From contig NZ_JPMI01000203.1 of the NCBI RefSeq assembly GCF_000733295.1, positions 1 to 53,299 of the forward strand: a stretch of 53,299 nucleotides of DNA, read 5' to 3'. Positions 25,369 to 33,239 of this stretch are shown in pieces. This stretch comes from Archangium violaceum Cb vi76 (GTDB taxonomy: Bacteria; Myxococcota; Myxococcia; Myxococcales; Myxococcaceae). Below the pieces are notes generated by a model that saw nothing but the letters and a program-made list of their open reading frames with translations, searched no databases and was not told the DNA's origin. The stretch's first letter is position 1, and every line of letters begins with the position of its first letter. The position numbers were made by a program, and so were the translations under genes.

Positions 25369-26256
25369 TCAGCCGGGGAGGCAGTAATACCCGGGGTCCG
25401 TGGGACTGCGCTGACCACAGATCTGACCGGGACCACATGTGGAAGGCCCGTGGGGGTCACACACCTCGCGGCATTCGAAGCGATAGCAGACGTGCCCCTG
25501 TGGGCAGGGCTTGTCGGAGTCACAACTCCGTCTGCATTCCGTCCGCAGCTCCCAGGGGCGCTGAGGGGGTGACAGGAGCTTGCAGGTATGGCCCTCGGGA
25601 CAGGGCTTCTTCGTGCAATCAGGGCCATCCAACTGCCTGCAAACAGAAGCACCACCCGAGGCACGAAGACATCGCTGTCCTTCGGGGCACGAGCGGCCCT
25701 TGCATGTAGGCAGGCAGGAGGGAGGGCCCTCGCGTCCTTCGGCACAGAAGAACCCGGTGGGGCAGCTCGGTGGCTCGTCCAACCGGCATGGCCGGCCACA
25801 CCAACCTTCCTGGCAGAGCAGTCCTCGTTCACATCCCAGGTGATGGGTGAGCGCGAGCAACTCGCAATTCTCTCCCTCCTTGCGATGCCCGATGAGCGCG
25901 CACCTGCGGACCAGTGCCTGTCCGTTTTTCGTCCTGACTGAGACGCAGGAGAATTCCTCCGGACAGTCCTCGTCCTTCATGCACATGCTGTCCGTGCATT
26001 CGGCACGCAGCTCGCTTTCGATGAACAAGCAATCGAGTGGTGGGTCGCAGTCCGCCACCGAGTTGCAACTCCGTGCATGGGTCGGTAAGGCTCTTCGTGC
26101 ATCGGGAGGGAGCATCGGGATGTGGCTCGCTTCAGCCCGCGGCATTTGCGTCCGCGGCGGATGCGAGGCCATCAAGACCAGTCCCACCAATGGAATCGGG
26201 AGGATGATGCAGAGCAGGGCGAGCAGGAGCGCGCGCCATTTCCGGGGAGGCGTCAA
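25369..26256 (-). CDS. Cys-rich membrane-anchored protein
   Basis: 295 aa. One N-terminal hydrophobic segment (ALLLALLCIILPIPLVGLVLM) is followed by a short Pro-rich stretch and a region with about 28 Cys residues in repeated blocks, e.g. CNSVADCDPPLDCLF, CTDSMCMKDEDCPEEFSC, SCPTGFFCAE and CGPGQICGQ. The spacing resembles the small disulfide-rich repeats of myxobacterial surface proteins. The region should be periplasmic or extracellular and disulfide-bonded. It overlaps the upstream small lipoprotein gene by 4 nt (ATGA), so they are coupled. No enzyme motif is visible and the function is unknown. Confidence 0.7.
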   Translation of the reverse strand: MTPPRKWRALLLALLCIILPIPLVGLVLMASHPPRTQMPRAEASHIPMLPPDARRALPTHARSCNSVADCDPPLDCLFIESELRAECTDSMCMKDEDCPEEFSCVSVRTKNGQALVRRCALIGHRKEGENCELLALTHHLGCERGLLCQEGWCGRPCRLDEPPSCPTGFFCAEGREGPPSCLPTCKGRSCPEGQRCLRASGGASVCRQLDGPDCTKKPCPEGHTCKLLSPPQRPWELRTECRRSCDSDKPCPQGHVCYRFECREVCDPHGPSTCGPGQICGQRSPTDPGYYCLPG

Positions 26257-26510
26257 TCCTCCTCCTCCAAGAGTGTCTCAGGTTCCGCCAGGGGACATCC
26301 TTGAGGGCAGATGTCGAACTGCCCGTAGTGCTCCCGGGTGCAACGCTTCTTCCACTCCTCCTCCTTGAGAGTGCACCTGGGTCCCTTGGGTTCGAGTCCC
26401 CACACACTCCGGTGCAGGGGCACTTCGACGGCGCTCGACCGTCCCCAGGTCGAGCCGCACCCCAGCTGCAAGGGAAGAATCGCCAGCAACGTCAGGAGCT
26501 GCCTCGTCAT
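26253..26510 (-). CDS. Small lipoprotein, hypothetical
   Basis: 85 aa from ATG 26510, with GGAGG 5 nt upstream. Signal peptide MTRQLLTLLAILPLQLGC with a lipobox LQLGC (Cys18). The mature part holds more Cys (GPRCTLKEEEWKKRC, FDICPQGCP) and an acidic tail. The stop overlaps the next start as ATGA, coupling it to the Cys-rich protein gene. A pair of secreted Cys-rich proteins is the likely product. No function is recognised. Confidence 0.7.
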   Translation of the reverse strand: MTRQLLTLLAILPLQLGCGSTWGRSSAVEVPLHRSVWGLEPKGPRCTLKEEEWKKRCTREHYGQFDICPQGCPLAEPETLLEEED

Positions 26511-26845
26511 GGGGCCTCCAGCGCCGAGAAGCTCAGGATAGCAGCCAGCGTAGACCCGTGCGCGGGCCGAGCCGTTCCCGCTCCGGGGCCGCTGTCCCCT
26601 CAGGTCAGGTACCGCTTGCCGCGGATGCCGGGGGCCTGGAAGCCGATGTCCGGGTTCCCCCTCAGGAGCGTGTCGATGCCTCCGAATCCCGCGAGCGGGT
26701 GGTGCTCGGGAGGGAAGGGATTGCCCGGCCAGTCGGCGAGGCTGAAGTCCACGAGCATGGGCGGCGAGTCCGCGTCGCGCATCAGGATGTTCGTCGGCCC
26801 GAGGGCGCCATGGTTGACGCCCTCGCGGCGCATGGCGTCCACGGC

Positions 26846-26895
26846 CCTCTCGGTTCTCGAGACCGGAGCCCTCACCGGTCTCGGCACTCGAGAGG
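26846..26895. repeat. 50-bp nested inverted repeat
   Basis: Outer arms CCTCTCG/CGAGAGG and inner arms CGAGACCGG/CCGGTCTCG are separated by 5-nt internal loops, with an 8-nt terminal loop. It lies in the 5' part of the kinase relic. Confidence 0.6.
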
Positions 26896-26947
26896 GGCCC
26901 GCCTCCGGCTGGGGTCCTGTGGGTCTGTCGTGGGCGTCCCAGACGCT

Positions 26948-26984
26948 GTGGCGGAACGCCACATGTGGCGTTCTTCCCCGCCAC
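26948..26984. repeat. Perfect 18-bp palindrome inside a 7-bp inverted repeat
   Basis: AACGCCACATGTGGCGTT (26955-26972) is perfectly self-complementary and is flanked by GTGGCGG and CCGCCAC. It lies about 130 bp upstream of the receiver-domain gene at 27112, so it could be a dimeric regulator's operator or part of a REP-like element. Confidence 0.55.
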
Positions 26985-27111
26985 ACGGGCTGGTCAGACC
27001 TGTCGGGGATGTTTAGTCATTCCGGGTGTCGCCGTGCCATGCGCGGCGCATCGGGTGGCGGCACGGTTCCTGCTCAGCAGCGGCCGGTCGCGAGCAAGGG
27101 GAAGGGTCGTC

Positions 27112-27600
27112 ATGCAAGCCAGTACGGTGAACCAGCAGGGGGGGTCGTCGAGGGCGGGCCGGGCCATGTTCCGGGGCGAGTCCCGGAAGCGTCCGGTGGC
27201 GTTTCACGGTCAGGTGTTGCTGATCGAGAACCTGAAGGAGCGCCGCCACCTCCTGTGCGACATGCTCACCCACGAGCGCTTCGAGGTCGGGGTGGTCGAG
27301 GACGCGCGGGACGCCATCCAGCTGCTCGCCGGGGCGCTCCTCTCCGGGCAGCGGCAGGTGCCGGAGTTGATCCTGTGCAATGCGCGGATGCTGGGCGATG
27401 CCGGTCTCGCGGCGCTCGAGCGGCTGTGCGCCAGCAACCCGGACGTGCCCGTCATCCTCTATAGCCCCTTCACCAACCCCCGGCTGCGCGAGCAGCTCGC
27501 GCGCATCCCCGGTGCCTGGTTCATGGACCACTCCGCGGGCCTGGAGGATTTGCGCTCCACCGTCGTGTCGCTGGCCTCCTCGCGCCAGACGCGCGTCTAG
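27112..27600 (+). CDS. Atypical receiver-domain protein lacking the phospho-Asp
   Basis: 162 aa from ATG 27112 with a GGGAAGGG-like ribosome site. A basic N-terminal tail of about 33 residues is followed by one receiver fold: VLLIENLKERR at strand 1 (Glu39-Asn40 in place of the acidic pair), VPELILCNARMLGDAG at strand 3, and PVILYSP at strand 4. The phosphoacceptor position is Asn90 and the conserved Lys near the end is not evident. No output domain exists. Such pseudo-receivers usually act by constitutive binding or serve as decoys. It converges on and overlaps the VIT/VWA gene by 4 nt. Confidence 0.75.
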   Translation: MQASTVNQQGGSSRAGRAMFRGESRKRPVAFHGQVLLIENLKERRHLLCDMLTHERFEVGVVEDARDAIQLLAGALLSGQRQVPELILCNARMLGDAGLAALERLCASNPDVPVILYSPFTNPRLREQLARIPGAWFMDHSAGLEDLRSTVVSLASSRQTRV

Positions 27601-29591
27601 CGCCGGGGGGTGAGCGTGTAGCTTGCCCGCAGGCCGTCATCGCAGAGGGCCGGCAGGCGGAGGGCCCAGGTGGCCTCGCGGACGCACGAGGCCTGGGGCT
27701 CGGAGGCCGCGCCCGTCACCCGCACGTCGACGAGCTCGTCTCCCGTGGTCTCCAGCCGGACCTGGAGGGAGGGGTTGTCTCCTTCTCCCAGGCAGGTGGT
27801 GAAGACCGGCTGGAGGAGCCGCTCCAGTGCTTCCATCAGCTCGGGAGACGCCGGCCGCTGGAAGGGGGCCGCCATGGGGCAGCTGATGGTGCCGCCGACC
27901 ACGCCTCCGATGACGCCGCCGGCCTCTCCGTCCGGCAGCGCATGCGTCCGGGCCGTCGAGGGCCCCGCGCCCGGGGGCACCACCAGGAGCGAGTGGGTGC
28001 CGGAGACCCAGTCCCCCTTTCGCGCGAGCAGCTCGACCGCCTCCTGGGGGGGGAGCTCCTCCTTGTTCCGGTTCCACGGCTCGAAGCGCTGGTGGGCCCA
28101 GGCGTTGCGGACGAGGTCGGCGGAGAGCGAGTCATCGCGGGCCACCGGCTGGGAGGCGGCACAGCCCCAGCGCCGTCCATGCAGCACCAGCTCGCCCAGG
28201 GTCGTCTGGGGACTCGGCAGCCAGAGCTGGAGCCCTTCGCCCTCCTGGAGCGTGGGCAGCTCCTTCAGCCGGGCGCCCTGGTCGTCCTGGAGGTGGACCT
28301 CCTCCCACCGCAGGGGACGCACGAGCGACTCCAGGGTGCTGCCGCCGCCGTAGGCGTGCAACTGCGTGCCGCAGGAGCCGCGAACGAGGGGCTCGGAGAG
28401 CTTCTCATGCGGGGCGGCGTTGCCGGTGCGGAGGGGCAGCCACCGCAGGTGCACGGCGGCATCGGGGGCCGAGGTGGAGGGGGCCGGGGGCACCGGCTCG
28501 AAGGCCTCGCGGAGCAGCCCGTCCGTGAGGGCGAGGACGCGCGTGGGTCCGCTGCCGTCCTCGAGCACCCGCTGGGCGAGCTTCAGCCCCTCGTCCAGGT
28601 GCGAGCCATTGCCGGGAGCGAGCCGCTCGGGGGGAAGGGTGGCCAGCGCCGTCTTCCACTCCGAGGCGGGGATGAGGCGTCCGAAGAGGCGCTGGGCGGA
28701 GCGGCGGAACACCACCACCTCGGCCGTCGCATCGGGCAGCCACTGGAGGTACTCGCCGGCGAGCTCCAACTGGCGGGAGATGCCCTGGGGGCCCACGCTG
28801 TGGGAGGCATCCACCACGAAGACGACCCGGGCCCGCGCGGGCACCTCGGAGAGACGTTCCGCCCGGACCTGGAGGAAGCCCAGGGAGCCCGTGCCCCAGG
28901 GGACGAGACCGGCGCGCGCGTCGAGCCCCCGGGCGGTCCCCGCTTCCCACGAGGCCTCCAGCTCGCGCCTCCAGGGATTCGAGTTCGGCGTCTCGAGGCG
29001 GAGGTCCTCGCCGGGAGAGGCGGGCACCAGGGTGAGCGCGGGCCGGGGGCTGTGCTCGCATTCGGGCAGGGGATAGGTGAAGGATTTCCGCCCGTGGGCA
29101 TAGGCGAGCCGCGCGCGGACCTCGTAGCGCACCGTCACCGAGGCCCGGGGCGGCAGGTTCCAGAGCTTCAGGCGGACCGTGGCTCCGTCCTCCGAGGACA
29201 GCAGCGCGAGCGCCCGGGGGGCGGCGGGGCCCTTGCGCCGGAGGGCCTCGTAGCGGCGCTTCGCCTGGGCGGCCTCGAGCAGGAGCCCCTCCGTCCACTG
29301 TCCCTGGGACTCGAGGGCGAGGCCATGCACCGTGCCCTCTCGGGGCAGGGTGAAGCGGGCTTCCAGCTCGGTGTGGCGCGGGCGGGGGTTGTGGAAGGTG
29401 CGGTGCACGGTGAAGCGCACCAGGTCTCCCTCGGGCCGGGCTTCCACCCGGTGCTCCACCTCTTGGCCGCGCTCCGCTCCGGTGAGTTTGTCCTCCTCGC
29501 AGAGAGAGGGCTCCTCCGCTGTGGCCGTTCCCGGCCCCCAGGCGAGGAGGAGGAGAACCCAGAGGGAGAGGGGACGCGAGAGGTGCCGCAT
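27597..29591 (-). CDS. Secreted VIT and von Willebrand A domain protein
   Basis: 664 aa. A signal peptide ends near WGPGTATAEE. Residues about 35-190 look like a VIT domain (VEHRVEARPEGDLVRFTVHRTF and the AKRRYEALR...RALALLSSEDGATVRLKL segment). Residues about 255-390 are a VWA domain with a MIDAS-like DASHS in ARVVFVVDASHSVGPQG, and a downstream VLALTDG. The C-terminal part contains GGVIGGVVGGTIS followed by a region like the myxobacterial AgmX/TonB-type end (CVREATWALRLP). It is probably a periplasmic or surface protein that binds a metal-dependent ligand. It ends inside the convergent receiver gene by 4 nt. Confidence 0.82.
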   Translation of the reverse strand: MRHLSRPLSLWVLLLLAWGPGTATAEEPSLCEEDKLTGAERGQEVEHRVEARPEGDLVRFTVHRTFHNPRPRHTELEARFTLPREGTVHGLALESQGQWTEGLLLEAAQAKRRYEALRRKGPAAPRALALLSSEDGATVRLKLWNLPPRASVTVRYEVRARLAYAHGRKSFTYPLPECEHSPRPALTLVPASPGEDLRLETPNSNPWRRELEASWEAGTARGLDARAGLVPWGTGSLGFLQVRAERLSEVPARARVVFVVDASHSVGPQGISRQLELAGEYLQWLPDATAEVVVFRRSAQRLFGRLIPASEWKTALATLPPERLAPGNGSHLDEGLKLAQRVLEDGSGPTRVLALTDGLLREAFEPVPPAPSTSAPDAAVHLRWLPLRTGNAAPHEKLSEPLVRGSCGTQLHAYGGGSTLESLVRPLRWEEVHLQDDQGARLKELPTLQEGEGLQLWLPSPQTTLGELVLHGRRWGCAASQPVARDDSLSADLVRNAWAHQRFEPWNRNKEELPPQEAVELLARKGDWVSGTHSLLVVPPGAGPSTARTHALPDGEAGGVIGGVVGGTISCPMAAPFQRPASPELMEALERLLQPVFTTCLGEGDNPSLQVRLETTGDELVDVRVTGAASEPQASCVREATWALRLPALCDDGLRASYTLTPRR

Positions 29592-29668
29592 GGGAGCATT
29601 GTACCCGCCAGCGGTTTGTTGCTCCTTGTTCGTTGAAACGCCAGGGGCTGTTGGTTAGCAAGGCGGCC

Positions 29669-30136
29669 ATGAGCATCAAGACTGGCGACCAGGCCCCCGA
29701 TTTCTCACTGCCCAAGCAGGATGGCACCGCCGTACAGCTGAAGGACTTGCTCCAGAAGGCGACGGTGGTCCTCTACTTCTATCCCAAGGACGATACGCCG
29801 GGCTGCACGAAGGAGGCGTGCTCGTTCCGCGACTCGTATGAGGCCTTCAAGGATGCCGGAGCCGAGGTGGTGGGCATCAGCTCGCAGTCGGCGGCCTCGC
29901 ACGAGGCCTTCGCGGCGAAGTACCGGCTGCCCTTCACGCTGCTGGCCGACGAGGGCGGCAAGGTGCGGCGCCAGTACGGTGTGCCGAGCACCCTGGGCCT
30001 GCTGCCGGGGCGGGTGACGTACGTCATCGACCGCAAGGGCGTCGTCCGGCACGTTTTCAACTCGCAGATCAACGCCACGCGCCACGTCACCGAGGCGCTG
30101 GGCATCGTCAAGCAGCTCCAGGGCGCCGGAGCGTGA
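29669..30136 (+). CDS. bcp: Bcp/PrxQ-type peroxiredoxin
   Basis: 155 aa from ATG 29669. The active site reads FYPKDDTPGCTKEACSFRD with peroxidatic Cys46 and resolving Cys51, five residues apart, as in the atypical 2-Cys PrxQ group. DFSLP near the N-terminus and VTYVIDRKGVV near the C-terminus complete the fold. It reduces peroxides with thioredoxin in the cytoplasm. A longer frame from 29633 exists but the AAGGCGG just upstream of 29669 favours the shorter start. A REP-like hairpin follows the stop. Confidence 0.95.
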   Translation: MSIKTGDQAPDFSLPKQDGTAVQLKDLLQKATVVLYFYPKDDTPGCTKEACSFRDSYEAFKDAGAEVVGISSQSAASHEAFAAKYRLPFTLLADEGGKVRRQYGVPSTLGLLPGRVTYVIDRKGVVRHVFNSQINATRHVTEALGIVKQLQGAGA

Positions 30137-30138
30137 TG

Positions 30139-30237
30139 CGCCCTCTCCCTCTGGGAGAGGGCGGGGGGTGAGGGTCGTCACCGCCGTTCTCGCCGCTCAG
30201 GACAGAGGGAAGACCCTCACCCTGACCCTCTCTTGGT
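30139..30237. repeat. REP-like palindromic element
   Basis: A perfect 11-bp hairpin, CGCCCTCTCCC and GGGAGAGGGCG with loop TCT (30139-30163), is followed by a separate 11-bp inverted pair GGGTGAGGGTC (30166-30176) and GACCCTCACCC (30212-30222). The hairpin could terminate the bcp transcript. The 30137-30415 stretch holds no recognised gene besides this. Confidence 0.6.
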
Positions 30238-30415
30238 GTGAGGAAAAACGCATCTTCAAAAGTTTCGGGCACTTAGGTCGAATTGATGGGGGCTCGGAGT
30301 ACAGAAATTCAGGCCCCCTCTGGTGCACGAAGCTACATCCGCAACTACACGGGATGCGCACCGGAGGTGAACCGACTACCGGGGTCGTTCAGGCGAGGCG
30401 TCCCGGTGGGTCGGC

Positions 30416-30910
30416 TCAACGGAACGAGTCCACTACGAACACGCCAGACGAGGAGAATTCGAGCACCGCCATTCCCGGTTTCGATTCGGGCAGTTTCTTT
30501 AGCTGGCCATGCGCGAGCCTTGCCACCGCGCAAATCGGGATTGTTTCGCCGTGTGGCGGCCGTGCTTCGTAATATCGGACGACGACTTGCGGGCCACCTG
30601 TCCAGACTCGTCCGTATAGCCGTGTAGGCGCTTCAAGTAATCCGAGAGATTCGTTCAACATGCTCTCGACAGGCCCGTCATACAGGGTGATTGGGCTGGT
30701 GTCGGTCTGGTTCACATCGAGTTCAACGAAAGCCGCGTCCCCAGGACGTAGCCGAAGAATTCGCATCGCCGTAAGGGCCTCCTCCGGACACTTCTCCGGT
30801 CCAGGGCTGCCATCCGGACGCAAGGGCACTCCCGCCGTTGGGCAACCCGTGGCCGCGAGAAACAGGAGGAGAGAGGGGCGAATTAGTGCTCTAGCTGAAC
30901 GCATGAGCAT
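30416..30910 (-). CDS. Small lipoprotein, lineage-restricted
   Basis: 164 aa. Signal peptide MLMRSARALIRPSLLLFLAATGC with a lipobox (AATGC, Cys23). A Pro/Gly linker follows, then an alpha/beta domain with no catalytic motif (RILRLRPGDAAFVELDVNQTD, LYGRVWTGGPQVVVRYYEA). It lies 5 bp downstream of the DUF2381-type gene in the same direction, so the two are probably one operon. Such lipoprotein/DUF2381 pairs are common in myxobacterial genomes, as far as I recall. Function unknown. Confidence 0.7.
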   Translation of the reverse strand: MLMRSARALIRPSLLLFLAATGCPTAGVPLRPDGSPGPEKCPEEALTAMRILRLRPGDAAFVELDVNQTDTSPITLYDGPVESMLNESLGLLEAPTRLYGRVWTGGPQVVVRYYEARPPHGETIPICAVARLAHGQLKKLPESKPGMAVLEFSSSGVFVVDSFR

Positions 30911-30915
30911 TTCTC

Positions 30916-31833
30916 TTACTTCTTGAAGAGCCTACGATCCAGCGTCACATGCGCCGCCAGCATTCCGTCGTGGCGAAAAACTGCCAGGGTAAGCTTGCTG
31001 GGTCCCTGTGGCGAGTCAAACACGCTCTTATCCGCGACAACGGCGACAAATCCTGTTTCGCCAGGAGGAATCACCTTTTTGTCCGCTCGTAGGGCAAACG
31101 GCCTTGCTTCACCGACGAACAACGGGGGCTGGAACCCCGGTGGCAGCACAAACAGGCGAGCGTCCATCAATCTCCAAGGATTGGAGGGGTCTTTGTTTGT
31201 CACACGAAACAGAACCGCCACCTTTTCCTTGCCATCGGTAAGAACGCTAGCTTGAATGTTTGAATCCTCATTCTTGAAGATCCAGGCTTTACGGAACACA
31301 AATGGCGTGAACCTCACCGCGCCTTGCGTAAGGAGCGCCGCGAGGGTGTGGTCTTCAGACGACCCCGTAAAGCTCTCAACGGCAAGCTGATTCCAAAGCT
31401 CACGCTCCCTTTTCTGGGATTCCTCTAGTTGCTTGCGGAGTGCATCCGGGTCATCCGGTTTTAAGAATACGTTTACCTGTTGGTCAGGCCATTCTCCCTC
31501 CTTCCAACTTGAACCCGAAATGGTGAAGGGCACTTCCGTCCCATCTACGAGCCTCACCACCAAAATAAATCGGTCCTCGGGCTCAAGGGCTTGGAGCGGC
31601 TCAACAAGCACTCGTTTCCCGGCACATGCCACCGGCTCAAAGCGACCTTCCCACCCCAGCATTTTCGTTCCTGCCTCAGTGCAGGGCTGCTCGAATCGGA
31701 GAACGGTTGTCACGTGACGAGTCACAAATAACTGCTCGGCCCTCGCCTGTGGGTCGTCCCGAACGTAGACACTCCGGACTGAGGGGAAGCGTTCGCTCGC
31801 GAAGCGCTCTTGGGCGACAGCCACGGACGCCAA
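30916..31833 (-). CDS. DUF2381 family protein
   Basis: 305 aa from a TTG at 31833. No ATG, GTG or TTG lies upstream in frame, but a CTG at 31878 would add 15 residues and restore a full signal peptide (RNFLPPRSALLLVILASVA|VAQERF), so the true start may be that CTG or an unusual one. The body matches the myxobacterial DUF2381 family: SVYVRDDPQARAEQLFVTRHVTTVLRFEQP, then a beta-rich part with a charged helix (LRKQLEESQKRERELWNQLA) and the ending LTLAVFRHDGMLAAHVTLDR. It is probably exported to the periplasm. Function unknown. Confidence 0.75.
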   Translation of the reverse strand: MASVAVAQERFASERFPSVRSVYVRDDPQARAEQLFVTRHVTTVLRFEQPCTEAGTKMLGWEGRFEPVACAGKRVLVEPLQALEPEDRFILVVRLVDGTEVPFTISGSSWKEGEWPDQQVNVFLKPDDPDALRKQLEESQKRERELWNQLAVESFTGSSEDHTLAALLTQGAVRFTPFVFRKAWIFKNEDSNIQASVLTDGKEKVAVLFRVTNKDPSNPWRLMDARLFVLPPGFQPPLFVGEARPFALRADKKVIPPGETGFVAVVADKSVFDSPQGPSKLTLAVFRHDGMLAAHVTLDRRLFKK

Positions 31834-31978
31834 GATGACGAGCAGAAGGGCAGACCGGGGAGGTAAGAAGTTACGCAGATCGCGGCTTAACCTACCAGAA
31901 TAAGGGGCGCGAGCGGCCAGCCCCCTGTGAGCGGGCCCGTCGTAGCGTCTCGAAAAGAGACTGCTCTACGCTGGCCGC

Positions 31979-32386
31979 ATGAAACACTTGACTTCCGTTG
32001 TGTTCGTGGGCCTGGCCCTGCTTTCGGGGCTGTTCGCGTCCGGTTGCTCGGCTGGGGCTTCGGCTCTGGGTCCGGCGGACTGCCGACCGGGAGACTCCAC
32101 CATGACGTGCTGTATCAAGAAACACCCTCTTGACCCGGTAGGGGCCTGTGGCGCCTCTCCCTCGGAGGTCGAGCAGGTGCTAAGAGCCGTGCGCGCCGAC
32201 GTGGAGTTGGACGTGGACGGAGACGATTTCGCCAACAACAAAGACCTACCGGAATGGAAGCAACGGTGCATCAAAGCCTATTACTCGTGCCAGCAGTATG
32301 GATGGACCGGAAAATGCGACGACTGCCTCCGATATTGCGAGGGACAGCACGAGTGGCCAATTCGCCAATGCAGGCCGCGTAAGTGA
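31979..32386 (+). CDS. Cys-rich lipoprotein, possible polymorphic-toxin type
   Basis: 135 aa. Signal peptide MKHLTSVVFVGLALLSGLFASGC with a lipobox (FASGC, Cys23). The mature part has eight more Cys (TCCIKKHPLDPVGACGA; QRCIKAYYSCQQYGW; CDDCLRYCEGQ), the last segment resembling a Cys-rich motif seen in small myxobacterial secreted proteins. It is followed 14 bp later by a DUF2379-like gene in the same direction. The lipoprotein-then-small-cytoplasmic-protein layout resembles the SitA-type toxin/immunity pairs known in Myxococcus. That is an analogy, and no toxin domain is certain. Confidence 0.6.
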   Translation: MKHLTSVVFVGLALLSGLFASGCSAGASALGPADCRPGDSTMTCCIKKHPLDPVGACGASPSEVEQVLRAVRADVELDVDGDDFANNKDLPEWKQRCIKAYYSCQQYGWTGKCDDCLRYCEGQHEWPIRQCRPRK

Positions 32387-32400
32387 AGGAGAGCTAAGGC

Positions 32401-32790
32401 ATGAAGACAGTAGAAGCGGAAGAAGGCGACTGGCACGAAATACGAGTGCTGGACAACCGGGTCCGGCAGGGGGAAGTCTTGGAATTAACCGATGATGTGC
32501 GCGATCTGCTCAAACGCACTGCCCGAACGGTTGCTATCCCCGAGGCCGATGCAAAAACCGCCCTCGCCAGCCGGGACAGCGGAACTGCCTTACTCCAGGA
32601 GATCCGGCGTCGCATCACCGAGGGATCAAACCGACTGGTTGATGCACTCCATCGGATGTACCAGCTTCGGGAAAAAGGGGACCTTGACGGCGCCCGCCAA
32701 CAAATGCTCGACGTGCTGGCCGTAGAGGTTGTGCCGCAGTACCGGGAGGTTGCCGAGGGCGAGGTAGAGAAGCTGAATAAGCTTTCGTAG
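32401..32790 (+). CDS. DUF2379-like small cytoplasmic protein, possible immunity partner
   Basis: 129 aa with no signal peptide, GGAG 9 nt before the ATG. The sequence VRDLLKRTARTVAIPEADAK...LLQEIRRRITEGSNRLVDALHRMYQLREKGDLDGARQQMLD is helical and has the look of the myxobacteria-restricted DUF2379 (DUSAM) family. Many copies of this family occur per genome, next to varied secreted proteins. Placement 14 bp after the lipoprotein suggests co-translation and a neutralising or partner role, which is inferred only. Confidence 0.6.
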   Translation: MKTVEAEEGDWHEIRVLDNRVRQGEVLELTDDVRDLLKRTARTVAIPEADAKTALASRDSGTALLQEIRRRITEGSNRLVDALHRMYQLREKGDLDGARQQMLDVLAVEVVPQYREVAEGEVEKLNKLS

Positions 32791-32801
32791 GGAACGGCAA
32801 A

Positions 32802-32820
32802 GGGCGTCAACAGGACGCCC
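32802..32820. terminator. Hairpin between convergent small genes
   Basis: Perfect 7-bp arms GGGCGTC and GACGCCC with the 5-nt loop AACAG, located between the DUF2379-like gene and the convergent gene ending at 32841. No T-run follows. Confidence 0.5.
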
Positions 32821-32840
32821 CTCGCCAACAAAGCCTAGAA

Positions 32841-33239
32841 CTACTCCGGCAGAGCCAAGCTTGCTTCCGTCATCGGGAATGCGCGCTCCCCTACGAATGA
32901 GCACAGCCACTCCAGGGCCTTCATGAGACCGGCCAAGATTTCGGAGACCGGCTCGGCCCATCGCTCCAGGGCCTTCATGAGACCGGCCACGAACGAAGCC
33001 AACAACTCGGAGAGCGGTTCAGCGTTCTGCGCCACGTCCCCCATGAAGTCGAAGACCCGAGCGGCCAACTGCTGCACGGGGTCCTCTACAGAGGGAGTTA
33101 GAGAATTCGCTACGATGACGCTGCTTCCAGAGCCAGACGAGTGCTCGGCAAGGATGCGCCTCCTCGCCACACAATACGACTCGCCAGTTTGCTTCATCCG
33201 CGCCCGGATCAATCGTTTCAGCTTTTTATTGCCGTTCAT
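32841..33239 (-). CDS. Hypothetical protein with an 18-residue duplication
   Basis: 132 aa from ATG 33239. The N-terminus MNGNKKLKRLIRARMKQTGE is a strongly basic helical stretch followed by SYCVARRRIL, a motif seen at the start of several bacterial proteins that may bind nucleic acid. The C-terminal half repeats an 18-residue unit, (V/I)LAGLMKALE(R/W)..., encoded by two exact 26-bp copies. These amphipathic repeats could form a coiled coil or membrane helix. The family is not recognised and the role is unknown. It converges on the DUF2379-like gene. Confidence 0.55.
   Translation of the reverse strand: MNGNKKLKRLIRARMKQTGESYCVARRRILAEHSSGSGSSVIVANSLTPSVEDPVQQLAARVFDFMGDVAQNAEPLSELLASFVAGLMKALERWAEPVSEILAGLMKALEWLCSFVGERAFPMTEASLALPE
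32908..32987. repeat. Two exact 26-bp direct repeats
   Basis: Copies at 32908-32933 and 32962-32987, spaced 54 bp apart (18 codons), lie inside the hypothetical gene and keep frame, so they mark a recent internal duplication. Confidence 0.8.

Larger units (their letters stand above)
26600..26986 (-). pseudogene. Truncated serine/threonine protein kinase relic
   Basis: Up to 128 codons are open. Only the middle of a kinase C-lobe is recognisable: VNHGALGPTNILMRD (where HRD...N should be; His and Asn are kept but the catalytic Asp is gone), VDFSLADWPG (DFG becomes DFS), and GFQAPGIRGKRYL (like the P+1/APE region). There is no N-lobe, no Lys strand and no C-terminal half. A large palindrome (26846-26895) sits where the upstream kinase sequence should continue. 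It is read as a decayed kinase gene; a short expressed pseudokinase cannot be excluded. Confidence 0.6.
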
